This document shows, piece by piece, positions 43,538 to 51,913 of a DNA stretch of 64,000 nt (within the stretch, counting starts at the first letter, position 1; every line of letters starts with the position of its first letter). Under the pieces are notes generated by a model that was not told the origin of the DNA, searched no databases, and saw only the letters and a program-made list of their open reading frames with translations. Location of the stretch: positions 1 through 64,000 of the forward strand of contig NZ_JBELAU010000003.1 of the NCBI RefSeq assembly GCF_040253585.1. Direction: 5' to 3'. Position numbers and translations under genes: made by a program. Source of the DNA: Emticicia sp040253585 (lineage in GTDB: Bacteria > Bacteroidota > Bacteroidia > Cytophagales > Spirosomataceae).

Positions 43538-44653
43538 ATGGCTCTTACTCAAATTCTCTACAAAATTTTTGTTAAAGGTTTTTATAAAGTTCATTCAGGT
43601 CAGTTATTGTTTTTATTTGGAACAATTCTGACTTATCTGTTTTATATTCAGGTACTTAGCGATGACCACATTACTACACAAGAAACTATTTTCTATAACC
43701 TAAGTTTTATTTTGACTATCATTAGTTCACCAATTTTGGCGGTTTTGATGATGTTCGTTTTTCTGATTTTTACGCTCAAAGGTTACAACTATATTTCAGC
43801 ACAAATCTATTTACCGTGCAACTTTTTTTTGTTTTATAGTGCCAATTCTTTAAGTAAGTCTGAGCAGCTAAAAAGTTGGTTTATTACCCAATTACTCATT
43901 TCTTTTCCAATTATTCTCTATATTATTTTTTCGATAATCGTTGGCTTTGTATATGATTATTATCTGTTGCCGATAATTTTTCTTTGCTTTGTATTTGGTG
44001 TAAGTTTACTTTGTACTTTATCTTACATACATCTAATAAATACACCTATTAAGGCTTACAATGGCGGTTTATTACTGAAATTTATAAAGAAATGGAAGAA
44101 AAGTCTGCTGATGATTACGTTTGTTCAAATTTTTGATAAACATTTGCTTACTTTTTTGATTAGTAAGTTTTTTGCTGTCTTACTTATATTTGGGTTGACT
44201 GAATTATTATCAGATTTTAATCAATCTGCTTTGGGGGCATTGATTACATTATTTATATCTTTATCGAATGCAGCCTTGATTTTTGAAATTTACCGTTTCG
44301 AGCGTCAATATTTAAGTTTTATTTTGAATTTTCCAACCAAGCTTTCCACTACATTTTCGCAATGGATTTTAACTATTATCATCTTAGTTTTACCCGAAAT
44401 AATTGCAATAAAGTTACTTTTCGATTGGGCAGTTTTCTTGAATAGTTTCTTTATTCTTGTTGCTACTTGTTTACTCCTAAAGTCCTTACTATTAATGATT
44501 TCACTGAATATGAAATCATTTTTATATAAGATATTTATTTTACTTTTCGTTGGTGTAGTATTGATACAATTCGGACTTAGGACTATTGTTAGCCTTGCTT
44601 ATTTGGTGTTGTCAATACTTATTTTCTGTAAAAAGTATTATCATCAGATATAA
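43538..44653 (+). CDS. Polytopic membrane protein, probable permease partner of the ABC ATPase
   Basis: The protein has 371 residues with about nine or ten hydrophobic segments (for example LFLFGTILTYLFYIQVL, ILAVLMMFVFLIFTL, FLFISLSNAALIFEI-like stretches and a final set of three helices). I recognise no named family. The tight spacing to the ATPase gene and a closing bidirectional terminator argue for a two-gene exporter or efflux unit. Confidence 0.75.
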   Translation: MALTQILYKIFVKGFYKVHSGQLLFLFGTILTYLFYIQVLSDDHITTQETIFYNLSFILTIISSPILAVLMMFVFLIFTLKGYNYISAQIYLPCNFFLFYSANSLSKSEQLKSWFITQLLISFPIILYIIFSIIVGFVYDYYLLPIIFLCFVFGVSLLCTLSYIHLINTPIKAYNGGLLLKFIKKWKKSLLMITFVQIFDKHLLTFLISKFFAVLLIFGLTELLSDFNQSALGALITLFISLSNAALIFEIYRFERQYLSFILNFPTKLSTTFSQWILTIIILVLPEIIAIKLLFDWAVFLNSFFILVATCLLLKSLLLMISLNMKSFLYKIFILLFVGVVLIQFGLRTIVSLAYLVLSILIFCKKYYHQI

Positions 44654-44654
44654 A

Positions 44655-44688
44655 AAAAGCCCCCAATTCTCTCGAAAAGGGGGCTTTT
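44655..44688. terminator. Bidirectional terminator
   Basis: AAAAGCCCCC pairs with GGGGGCTTTT around a 14-base loop, between the convergent membrane protein and dnaK genes. Confidence 0.9.
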
Positions 44689-44707
44689 GTATGAATTCTT
44701 GAAGAAA

Positions 44708-46603
44708 TTACTTTACTTCTTCAAAGTTTACGTCAGTTACACCTTCGTCAGCAGTTGCAGTGCTACCACCTGCTTGTTGACCACCGTCTGCTCCTGGAGT
44801 TGCACCAGCAGCATACATTTCTTGCGAAGCAGCCTGCCATGCCGCATTTATTTTTTCCATTGCAGAATCAATCGCAGCTAAATCTTTCGTGCCGTGAGCG
44901 GCTCTCAATTCAGTTAGTGCACCTTCAATTGCAGATTTGTTGCCTTCTGAAAGTTTGTCACCATATTCTTTCAACTGTTTTTCAGTTTGGAAAATCATGG
45001 TATCAGCCGCATTCACTTTCTCTACTTTTTCTTTTTCAGCTTTGTCGGCTTCTTCGTTTGCTTTTGCTTCATCACGCATTTTTTGGATTTCTGCGTCAGA
45101 TAAGCCCGAAGATGCTTCAATTCTGATTTTTTGCTCTTTGCCTGTTCCTTTATCTTTAGCCGTAACGTTCAAGATACCGTTGGCATCAACATCAAACATT
45201 ACTTCTACTTGAGGTACACCACGTGGTGCTGGTGGAATACCATCTAAATGGAAGCGTCCGAGAGTACGGTTTTGCGTTGCCATTGGGCGTTCACCTTGCA
45301 GGATATGTAACTCAACAGATGGTTGGTTATCAGCCGCTGTTGAGAATGTTTCAGTTTTCTTGGTTGGAATCGTTGTGTTCGACTCAATCATTTTTGTAAA
45401 TACACCACCCAAAGTTTCGATACCAAGTGATAATGGAATAACGTCAAGCAACAAAATATCTTTTACTTCGCCAGTCAAAACTCCACCTTGAACTGCCGCT
45501 CCGATAGCAACAGCTTCATCAGGGTTTACATTTTTCGATGGTTTTTTGCCAAAGAATTTCTCAACTTCTTCTTGAACCTTAGGGATACGAGTCGAACCAC
45601 CAACTAAAATAACTTCATCAATATCACTGATATTCAAGCCTGCATTTTTCATGGCACGCTTACAAGGCTCCATCGCACGTTGAATAAGGTTATCAGACAA
45701 CTGCTCAAATTTCGCTCTTGAAAGGTTTCTTACCAAGTGTTTAGGAATTCCATTTACTGGGAAAATATAAGGCAAATTGATTTCAGTTTGTGCTGAACTC
45801 GAAAGTTCGATTTTAGCTCTTTCAGCTGCTTCTTTCAAGCGTTGTAAAGCCATTGCGTCTTGACGGAGGTCAATACCTTCATCTTTTTTAAATTCTTCTG
45901 CCAACCATTCGATAATTACTTGGTCAAAGTCATCACCACCGAGGTGAGTATCACCATCAGTTGATTTTACTTCAAATACACCATCGCCCAATTCAAGAAT
46001 CGAAACGTCAAAAGTACCACCACCTAAGTCAAAGACCGCAACTGTAATATCTTTACCTTGCTTGTCGAGACCATACGCCAAGGCCGCAGCCGTTGGTTCG
46101 TTGATGATACGTTTTACATCTAAACCAGCGATTGTACCCGCTTCTTTAGTTGCTTGACGCTCTGCATCGTTAAAGTATGCTGGAACAGTGATAACAGCCT
46201 CTGTAATAGTTGTGCCAAGATAGTCTTCGGCAGTTTGCTTCATTTTTTGAAGAATAGATGCCGAAATTTCTTGAGGAGTATATAATCTATCGCCGATGCG
46301 TACACGTGGAGTATTATTTGCTCCTTGTTCAACATCATAAGCAATTGTTTTTAATTCACTTCCAACTTCTGTAAAACGTTTTCCCATAAAACGTTTGATA
46401 GAAGAAATCGTATTTTTAGGATTAGTGATAGCTTGACGTTTGGCAGGTGCTCCAATTTTCTTTTCTCCATTCTCTAAAAATGCTACAATCGAAGGGGTAG
46501 TACGAGCACCTTCGCTGTTTGCAATAACAACTGGCTCGTTTCCTTCCATCACAGCAACGCACGAGTTTGTTGTTCCTAAGTCAATTCCAATAATTTTTCC
46601 CAT
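44708..46603 (-). CDS. dnaK: Molecular chaperone DnaK (Hsp70)
   Basis: The protein has 631 residues from the ATG at 46603; the upstream extension to 46630 is not family-like. The nucleotide-binding domain shows IIGIDLGTTNSCVAVMEG, VFDLGGGTFDVSILELG and VILVGGSTRIPKVQ. The substrate-binding domain shows LLLDVIPLSLGIETLGG and LGRFHLDGIPPAPRG. A Gly/Ala-rich tail ends in an acidic DVNFEEV-type motif for co-chaperone contact. No dnaJ or grpE gene is next to it. Two stacked inverted repeats lie upstream. Confidence 0.98.
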   Translation of the reverse strand: MGKIIGIDLGTTNSCVAVMEGNEPVVIANSEGARTTPSIVAFLENGEKKIGAPAKRQAITNPKNTISSIKRFMGKRFTEVGSELKTIAYDVEQGANNTPRVRIGDRLYTPQEISASILQKMKQTAEDYLGTTITEAVITVPAYFNDAERQATKEAGTIAGLDVKRIINEPTAAALAYGLDKQGKDITVAVFDLGGGTFDVSILELGDGVFEVKSTDGDTHLGGDDFDQVIIEWLAEEFKKDEGIDLRQDAMALQRLKEAAERAKIELSSSAQTEINLPYIFPVNGIPKHLVRNLSRAKFEQLSDNLIQRAMEPCKRAMKNAGLNISDIDEVILVGGSTRIPKVQEEVEKFFGKKPSKNVNPDEAVAIGAAVQGGVLTGEVKDILLLDVIPLSLGIETLGGVFTKMIESNTTIPTKKTETFSTAADNQPSVELHILQGERPMATQNRTLGRFHLDGIPPAPRGVPQVEVMFDVDANGILNVTAKDKGTGKEQKIRIEASSGLSDAEIQKMRDEAKANEEADKAEKEKVEKVNAADTMIFQTEKQLKEYGDKLSEGNKSAIEGALTELRAAHGTKDLAAIDSAMEKINAAWQAASQEMYAAGATPGADGGQQAGGSTATADEGVTDVNFEEVK

Positions 46604-46662
46604 GTTTTTTGTGTCAGTATTTTTAATCAATTTATTTCAATTATTTATCTCAACAATTGAAA

Positions 46663-46704
46663 TGCCAAGCATAAATTTGGCAGCAAATACTGACAGATTG
46701 TCAG
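46663..46704. promoter_or_regulatory. Two stacked inverted repeats upstream of dnaK
   Basis: TGCCAA-N8-TTGGCA (46663-46682) and CTGACA-N3-TGTCAG (46690-46704) lie 60-100 bp before the dnaK start codon. They are not CIRCE (TTAGCACTC-N9-GAGTGCTAA). They partly overlap the tail of the upstream esterase gene gap and could bind a stress regulator. Confidence 0.55.
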
Positions 46705-46708
46705 ATAA

Positions 46709-49423
46709 CTATTGTGTCAATTTCCTTGATGGTCTTAATTTTGTCTCAATTATTGGTAAAACTTCCAAATTGTCAGCAGCTGAACTTGGAAGACTCGGCG
46801 TGCTTGGACAACCAGCAATATTTGCTCTAAATACAGTTCCTGAATCTACAGAAAATCCGGGAAGTAGTGTTACTGATTTGGCCGCATTGTAATTTACTTT
46901 CGCACTTGAAGAGATAATATTTGTTGCTGAAATAGTTTGTGAGGCATTGAAAGTCAGCGACGTGCTTGCACCAGTATAGTTATCTTTATTTTTTACTAAT
47001 GAATAGATACTTTTGCAGTCTGGAATAACTTTAACAGTATCTCGGGTGGCAGCACTTGTACAATCGCCAACTTTGCAAGTAACGCTGTAAATTGTTGTGT
47101 CTGTTGGACTAACTACTAAAGGATTTGCCGATGAGCCGTTTGACCAGGTAACGGTTCCTCCAAAACAACCAAAAGCCAATAATGAACTTGATTGGCCTTT
47201 ATTGATGATTTTATTGGAGTTTGATATGATTAAATTTTGTAATGTAACAATTTCTACCAAATTACTTTGGTTTGAAATATTACCTGAATAATCAACTGCT
47301 TTTACTACAAATGTATAATAATACAACGGATTGAGTCCAGTTATTTTGAAAGTTGTTATTGGTGCTTCAACACTACCAATTAAAGCTCCATCTTGGTAGA
47401 TATTATATTTTTCTACCTCCATATTATCGGTAGAAGCATTCCATGAAAGTGTTACACAGTTTTGAGAAAGTAAGCTTTCAACTAATGAAGTAGGTGCGGA
47501 GGGAGCTTGGGTATCTACACAATGCAATCGAGCATTTGCCCAGTCAGCATGGTCTGCAAAGTTATTATCGCCAGCATCATTGACTTCGAGTTTGAGTTCA
47601 TTTACCCCCGCAACATCTAAATTGATTTTTACGATAGAACTATTTTTATTGAGGGTGCCACTTGTATATGTTAATTGATTGTCTTTATAAACCTTAAAAA
47701 TCACGGTTGTTCCTGCACTTGCGGAGGCCACCTCATCATCAATGCCAATCGAAGAAATAAATCTGCCGAAATTGTTATTTAGCCTGTAAATAATTGTTGA
47801 ATTTGCATGCGTACCTATGCCTTTTGAAAAACTTGTTCCTCTTAATTTAAGAGTTGTTCCATCACCTGCTCCATTTTCTCCGTTACTTTTATCCATTTCT
47901 ACTGGACCCCAACCATTTGATGAGCTACAAGCCGCTACATCTGATAAATAAGTAACTCCCGAGCAAGTAGTTATACCTACACAACTGCACTGCGAACCAA
48001 CATTCTGAACTGTCACTGGCTGTGTAAAAGTAATATTTCCTTGAGCATCTGTTACATAGCAACGATACGTACCAGATGAACGGTCAATAAATTGGGAGGT
48101 GGCTTCGGTAGGATCTTCATAATCCTCATTTCCAGTATCAATACGTACCCATTTATATGAATTATAGCCAGCGGGGGCTGTAATTCGGAGTTCAGTTGCG
48201 GAATGACAACTTACCGATAGTTGAGGAAACACTTTTGCGGTGATTGGAGTTGCATCATTGAAAAAATCATTGCTTAGTGCAGAATCCCATCTGTTAGCCA
48301 ATTCTATAAGCCCTGCACCGTAAAAGTGAACTTCATCCAAACGATTGGAACCCAAAATATCATCCGTTGAAGGCCCTGGGTAAACCTTATTGCTACTATT
48401 GACCAATGAATTTTGTGCATTAATAATATTATAGTTTGGGTTTCCTGCACCACCATTTGCATATTTATTATTGACAGAAGCACGAGAAATGACCCAAGGT
48501 ATATTACCTAATTCTGAACGAGTTTTATTTATAATATGATTTACATTTGAATAATAATTGGATTCCGAAGTATTTGCACTATTATCAGTTTCACCTTGAT
48601 GCCATAAAATTGCTCTTACACCAAATATTGATGCGTAATAATTAATTGTTCTTTCTAATCCAGAATAAGGAACTCCAACCGCATTACAATAACTAAATTG
48701 CAATGGGTCAAAAAAGTTCTGTGTTGGTTGACCGTCTGAGCTTTCTTTCCAGTTATATGATGTGGTGTTTGTTGCCGCAGCATTGAAAAAAACTATAGGA
48801 ACACCTAATTTTGCTGTTAAATTATCACCCAGTTTTCCGTAGCACCAAGGATTGAAACCTGTCTTCGATAAAAAACTTCGAGTATCACCATTGCTAAATA
48901 TCTGAGTGAAAGAAGGATAATTAGGTGTTTTTTTATCGCACTGCTGAATTGAAATATCATACCATGATAATTCGTTGTGGGTTAGTACACGCTCATCGTT
49001 AGCTCCAACTTCACTCCAATTACCCTCTCTCCCTTGTGCATTTGATTGCCCCGCAATCAAGAATACTTCACCTACACCAAGTCGATTGATGGTTGCTGTA
49101 CCAATAATATTCGTTCCCAATTTTCCTCTAACTTCCACAATATACCAACCTCCAGGAACATTAGCTACATACCCACTAAAAATTCCTCCATTAATGTTAG
49201 TGGTGAAGGTTGTCCAGTCAATAACAACCTGACTATTTGTGGCGTTTATAAAGCGAGCTTCGGCAGAAGAAATATTTGACGTATAGCTTCCCGCTATATA
49301 AATATTAGAAGTGTTATTTTGATTTCTTTGGAAGACCGCTTTTTCCATTGGAAATGTTATGCTTATCTGACCAACAGAAACAAACGATAATAACAATAGA
49401 GTGAGTGGAGCTACAAATTTCAT
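46709..49423 (-). CDS. Exported multidomain SASA-type carbohydrate esterase with NPCBM, FN3 and Ig-like domains
   Basis: The protein has 904 residues from the ATG at 49423, with a signal peptide ending SFVSVGQ. The esterase domain (about 100-400) shows LIAGQSNAQGR with the nucleophile Ser, ILWHQGETDNS and LDEVHFYGAGL with the Asp/His pair, as in sialate O-acetylesterase-like (SASA) enzymes. An Ig-like part, an NPCBM-type sugar-binding domain (GTSFSKGIGTHANSTI), an FN3 domain (CVTLSWNASTDNMEVEKYNI and so on) and a Cys-pair Ig domain follow. The C-terminus has a beta-stack like KVNYNAAKSVTLLPGF, seen in many Cytophagales surface proteins, then an extra 20-30 residue tail. It probably removes acetyl groups from a glycan outside the cell. 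Confidence 0.88.
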   Translation of the reverse strand: MKFVAPLTLLLLSFVSVGQISITFPMEKAVFQRNQNNTSNIYIAGSYTSNISSAEARFINATNSQVVIDWTTFTTNINGGIFSGYVANVPGGWYIVEVRGKLGTNIIGTATINRLGVGEVFLIAGQSNAQGREGNWSEVGANDERVLTHNELSWYDISIQQCDKKTPNYPSFTQIFSNGDTRSFLSKTGFNPWCYGKLGDNLTAKLGVPIVFFNAAATNTTSYNWKESSDGQPTQNFFDPLQFSYCNAVGVPYSGLERTINYYASIFGVRAILWHQGETDNSANTSESNYYSNVNHIINKTRSELGNIPWVISRASVNNKYANGGAGNPNYNIINAQNSLVNSSNKVYPGPSTDDILGSNRLDEVHFYGAGLIELANRWDSALSNDFFNDATPITAKVFPQLSVSCHSATELRITAPAGYNSYKWVRIDTGNEDYEDPTEATSQFIDRSSGTYRCYVTDAQGNITFTQPVTVQNVGSQCSCVGITTCSGVTYLSDVAACSSSNGWGPVEMDKSNGENGAGDGTTLKLRGTSFSKGIGTHANSTIIYRLNNNFGRFISSIGIDDEVASASAGTTVIFKVYKDNQLTYTSGTLNKNSSIVKINLDVAGVNELKLEVNDAGDNNFADHADWANARLHCVDTQAPSAPTSLVESLLSQNCVTLSWNASTDNMEVEKYNIYQDGALIGSVEAPITTFKITGLNPLYYYTFVVKAVDYSGNISNQSNLVEIVTLQNLIISNSNKIINKGQSSSLLAFGCFGGTVTWSNGSSANPLVVSPTDTTIYSVTCKVGDCTSAATRDTVKVIPDCKSIYSLVKNKDNYTGASTSLTFNASQTISATNIISSSAKVNYNAAKSVTLLPGFSVDSGTVFRANIAGCPSTPSLPSSAADNLEVLPIIETKLRPSRKLTQ

Positions 49424-49470
49424 GTAGTAGTTATTTATAATAATCAAATGCTAATCCAAATTTACAAAAA

Positions 49471-49540
49471 AAGCGTAGCCAATTGAATATATCAATTCCA
49501 TTATTTATTTAATGGTCAGATATATTCAACTAACTACGCT
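49471..49540 (-). terminator. Long imperfect hairpin after the DUF937 gene
   Basis: Arms of about 22 bp (AGCGTAG...TTGAATATATC, 49471-49492 with 49519-49540) pair with three mismatches, and an inner CCATT/AATGG pair extends the stem. A T run follows on the minus strand, so it can serve as terminator of the DUF937 gene. Its length is unusual for a plain terminator. Confidence 0.7.
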
Positions 49541-49558
49541 AATTTAAGGCTGATTATC

Positions 49559-50146
49559 TTATTTGCCGCCAAATAGGCCTCCAAGAAGGCTTCCTAAGCC
49601 ACCGCCACCTTGTTGTTTTTGGCCGCCCATCGCACTTCCTGCGATATTCATTAAATCATTCATATCTAATTTGCCATCAGCCAAAGCACCTGCTCCTTGA
49701 CTAAGTAGGCTTCCGAAATCAATACCGTTTGTTTTTCCACCTGTAATAGACCCCATTAAACCACCCATGTCAATGGAATCATCATTTGGGTCGTTTGTTT
49801 TGTTAATAAGCCCTCCTAATACAGATGGCAACATACTTCCAACTACTCCGGCAGCAGCCGAATTTGACAATCCGAATTTTTCCATAAGGTTGCCAACTAC
49901 ACTTTGAGCAATGCTTCCAACAATTGGATTCGACATTAAGTTGCCACCATTACCAGCACCTCCGCCGAGTAATCCGATTAAGCTTCCAAGACCACCTTGT
50001 GAATTCGCTTGATTTGAAAGTCCTCCCATAAGACCCTGCATTACTTCGCCCATAACACCTTCATTATGCTCATTTGGAACTTCTGGGTTTTGAACGACAG
50101 CACTTTGACCAGCTTGTTGAATAAGACCTTGCAATACTTCTAACAT
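49559..50146 (-). CDS. DUF937-type Gly/Leu-rich protein
   Basis: The protein has 195 residues with no signal peptide. It is rich in Gly, Leu, Met and Ser, with repeated GGLGSLIGLLGGG and GGLGSLLGGLFGG blocks. The region NPIVGSIAQSVVGNLMEKFG to MLPSVLGGLINK matches DUF937 (YidB-like) proteins. Function is unknown. Confidence 0.75.
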   Translation of the reverse strand: MLEVLQGLIQQAGQSAVVQNPEVPNEHNEGVMGEVMQGLMGGLSNQANSQGGLGSLIGLLGGGAGNGGNLMSNPIVGSIAQSVVGNLMEKFGLSNSAAAGVVGSMLPSVLGGLINKTNDPNDDSIDMGGLMGSITGGKTNGIDFGSLLSQGAGALADGKLDMNDLMNIAGSAMGGQKQQGGGGLGSLLGGLFGGK

Positions 50147-50297
50147 TTTTTTTTGATTTAATGGTTTTTAATTGGCACAATATTACTATTTTACTTACAT
50201 TTTTTTCCAAATATATTGGAATTATTTTCGGATATTTGACACACAAACCATTGAAAGGTAACGAAAAGTACAAAAGAAATTTTACTAACCAAAAAAA

Positions 50298-50723
50298 GTG
50301 AGCGAAATCAACCAAAATTCAGAAAAAACACTTGTCGAAATTTTGACGAAAGGTGTCAATGGTCTATTATATCCGAGCGAATCAGATGAAAAAATAAAAG
50401 TAATTGATTGGCAAGCCGACAATCCTGCTCCTTTTGATACAATTCTTTTTAGGAAATATATTGGTGTGACACCAGCAGTTAGAGTAGAGGTTTTACCTTG
50501 GGAAAAATTTTTCGAATCAATAATCACTGAAAAAGAATGGTGGACTGATTTTGAAAAAGAAAGAGCAGCTAAATTTTTGAAAATTAAAGATTTAGTTACG
50601 GAAAACCTCATCAATATAGAGTATTTACGAGCTGGAAACAGAGTGGAATTTGAAGCCTACTTAATTGGACAAGATAATGAAGGGAAATGGAAAGGTTTGA
50701 AAACTTTGATAATTGAAACTTAG
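50298..50723 (+). CDS. Nuclease A inhibitor (NuiA)-like protein
   Basis: The protein has 141 residues with a GTG start at 50298. LTKGVNGLLYPSESDEKIKV, WWTDFEKERAAKFLKIKDLV and FEAYLIGQDNEGKWKGLKT follow the pattern of the NuiA family, whose founding member in Anabaena binds and blocks the secreted nuclease NucA inside the cell. No nuclease gene is in the window. The call rests on remembered family features, without a search. Confidence 0.75.
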   Translation: MSEINQNSEKTLVEILTKGVNGLLYPSESDEKIKVIDWQADNPAPFDTILFRKYIGVTPAVRVEVLPWEKFFESIITEKEWWTDFEKERAAKFLKIKDLVTENLINIEYLRAGNRVEFEAYLIGQDNEGKWKGLKTLIIET

Positions 50724-50744
50724 GCCTTTCATGCAGAGTCATAA

Positions 50745-50775
50745 AAAAGCATCAAGTTTAACTTGATGCTTTTTA
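50745..50775. terminator. Bidirectional terminator
   Basis: AAAAAGCATCAAGTT pairs perfectly with AACTTGATGCTTTTT around one base. It separates the convergent NuiA-like and rplT genes. Confidence 0.9.
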
Positions 50776-50814
50776 CATTATAAACTAACCTTTATTTCCT
50801 TTAGGAATTAGGGG

Positions 50815-51159
50815 TTATTTCACTTTGTCAACAACCGCTTTGAACGCATCGTAATGGTTCATTGCTAAGTCGGCCAATACTTTTCTGTTAAGTTCGATGC
50901 CTGCCTTTGCGAGTTTGTCAATCAAAACAGAGTATGACATTCCGAGAGGACGCACACCAGCGTTGATACGAACAATCCACAAACGACGATAACTTCTTTT
51001 CTTTTGTTTACGACCTGAATAGGCATAAACTAAACCTTTTTCAACGGCATTTTTCGCAACCGTCCAAACATTTTTTCTACGTCCGTAATAACCTTTGGCT
51101 AATTTTAGGACTTTTTTACGTCTCGCTCTTGACGCTACGTGATTGACACTTCTTGGCAT
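50815..51159 (-). CDS. rplT: 50S ribosomal protein L20
   Basis: The protein has 114 residues, of normal length. Motifs are MPRSVNHVASRARRKKVLK at the start, KGYYGRRKNVWTVAKNAVEK and LWIVRINAGVRPLGMSYS. It binds 23S rRNA early in large subunit assembly. It follows rpmI after an unusual 281-bp gap; infC, which often heads this operon, is not next to rpmI. Confidence 0.98.
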   Translation of the reverse strand: MPRSVNHVASRARRKKVLKLAKGYYGRRKNVWTVAKNAVEKGLVYAYSGRKQKKRSYRRLWIVRINAGVRPLGMSYSVLIDKLAKAGIELNRKVLADLAMNHYDAFKAVVDKVK

Positions 51160-51197
51160 TTTTTTGTTTTTTAGTTTTTTGACGTTGGCGGCTATTT

Positions 51198-51434
51198 TAA
51201 TTAAGAATTGAGAATTAAGAATTAAGAATGGTTAGATTCTTCAACTCATAACTCATAATTCAGAATCGCAACGGTGAACCGTTCATAACTCTTTCGTTGC
51301 CATTTGTCGGGTGAAACATAAGCAGTATCAATTTTTGAACTGCATTTAACCATGTACTTTAATTTGAAATCTTAAAAACTGAATACGAAAATTTAGAAAA
51401 ACATTCTTAATTCTACATTCTCAATTCTTAATTT
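51198..51434. repeat. MITE-like segment with 33-bp inverted ends between rpmI and rplT
   Basis: The arm at 51198-51230 (AATTAAGAATTGAGAATTAA...) is the inverse of the arm at 51402-51434 (...CTCAATTCTTAATTTA) with few mismatches. The 171 bp between contain no gene that I can see. A third related half copy lies at 51876-51911 before dnaE. Confidence 0.7.
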
Positions 51435-51440
51435 ATCAAA

Positions 51441-51635
51441 TTACATACATAATAAGCCTTCGATACGGTCTGTATCTGCGGCACTTACAAGCGTTGCAGA
51501 AACCAAGTTTCTTTTACGTTTGTTAGATTTTTTTGTTAGGATGTGGCTATGGAAAGCGTGTTTACGCTTAATCTTACCTGTTCCTGTAATTTTGAAGCGT
51601 TTTTTCGCTCCAGAATTGGTTTTTTGCTTTGGCAT
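51441..51635 (-). CDS. rpmI: 50S ribosomal protein L35
   Basis: The protein has 64 residues from the ATG at 51635; a 31-residue upstream extension has no family counterpart. Motifs are MPKQKTNSGAKKRFKITGTG and HAFHSHILTKKSNKRKRNL. It is a small basic large-subunit protein encoded upstream of rplT. Confidence 0.97.
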   Translation of the reverse strand: MPKQKTNSGAKKRFKITGTGKIKRKHAFHSHILTKKSNKRKRNLVSATLVSAADTDRIEGLLCM

Positions 51636-51913
51636 CGCTAAAACATTAAGTATTGAACAAAAAGTAAATTGGGGTGCAAAGATACGATTTGATATTGAGT
51701 TTTCAAATTTTTTTGAAAATGTTTTCAATTATAAACTTGACTATCAGTGATTTAATTTTATTCAAACAAATTTCTCTCAAAAAACTCACACTTTTTGACT
51801 AAGTTTATGGTTGAAATACTAAAATTAAAACTTACCAAATCTGTTTTAATGCGAGAAATATGTAATGCCTAATCATTCTTAATTCTCGATTCTTTATTTT
51901 TAATTCTCCCAAA

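Noticed and set aside
46663..46690. Sigma-54 promoter for dnaK
   Set aside because: A TTGGCA word is present on the minus strand but the GC of the -12 element is not at the required distance.
46604..46710. CIRCE element for dnaK
   Set aside because: The TTAGCACTC / GAGTGCTAA halves are absent; only other inverted repeats are seen.
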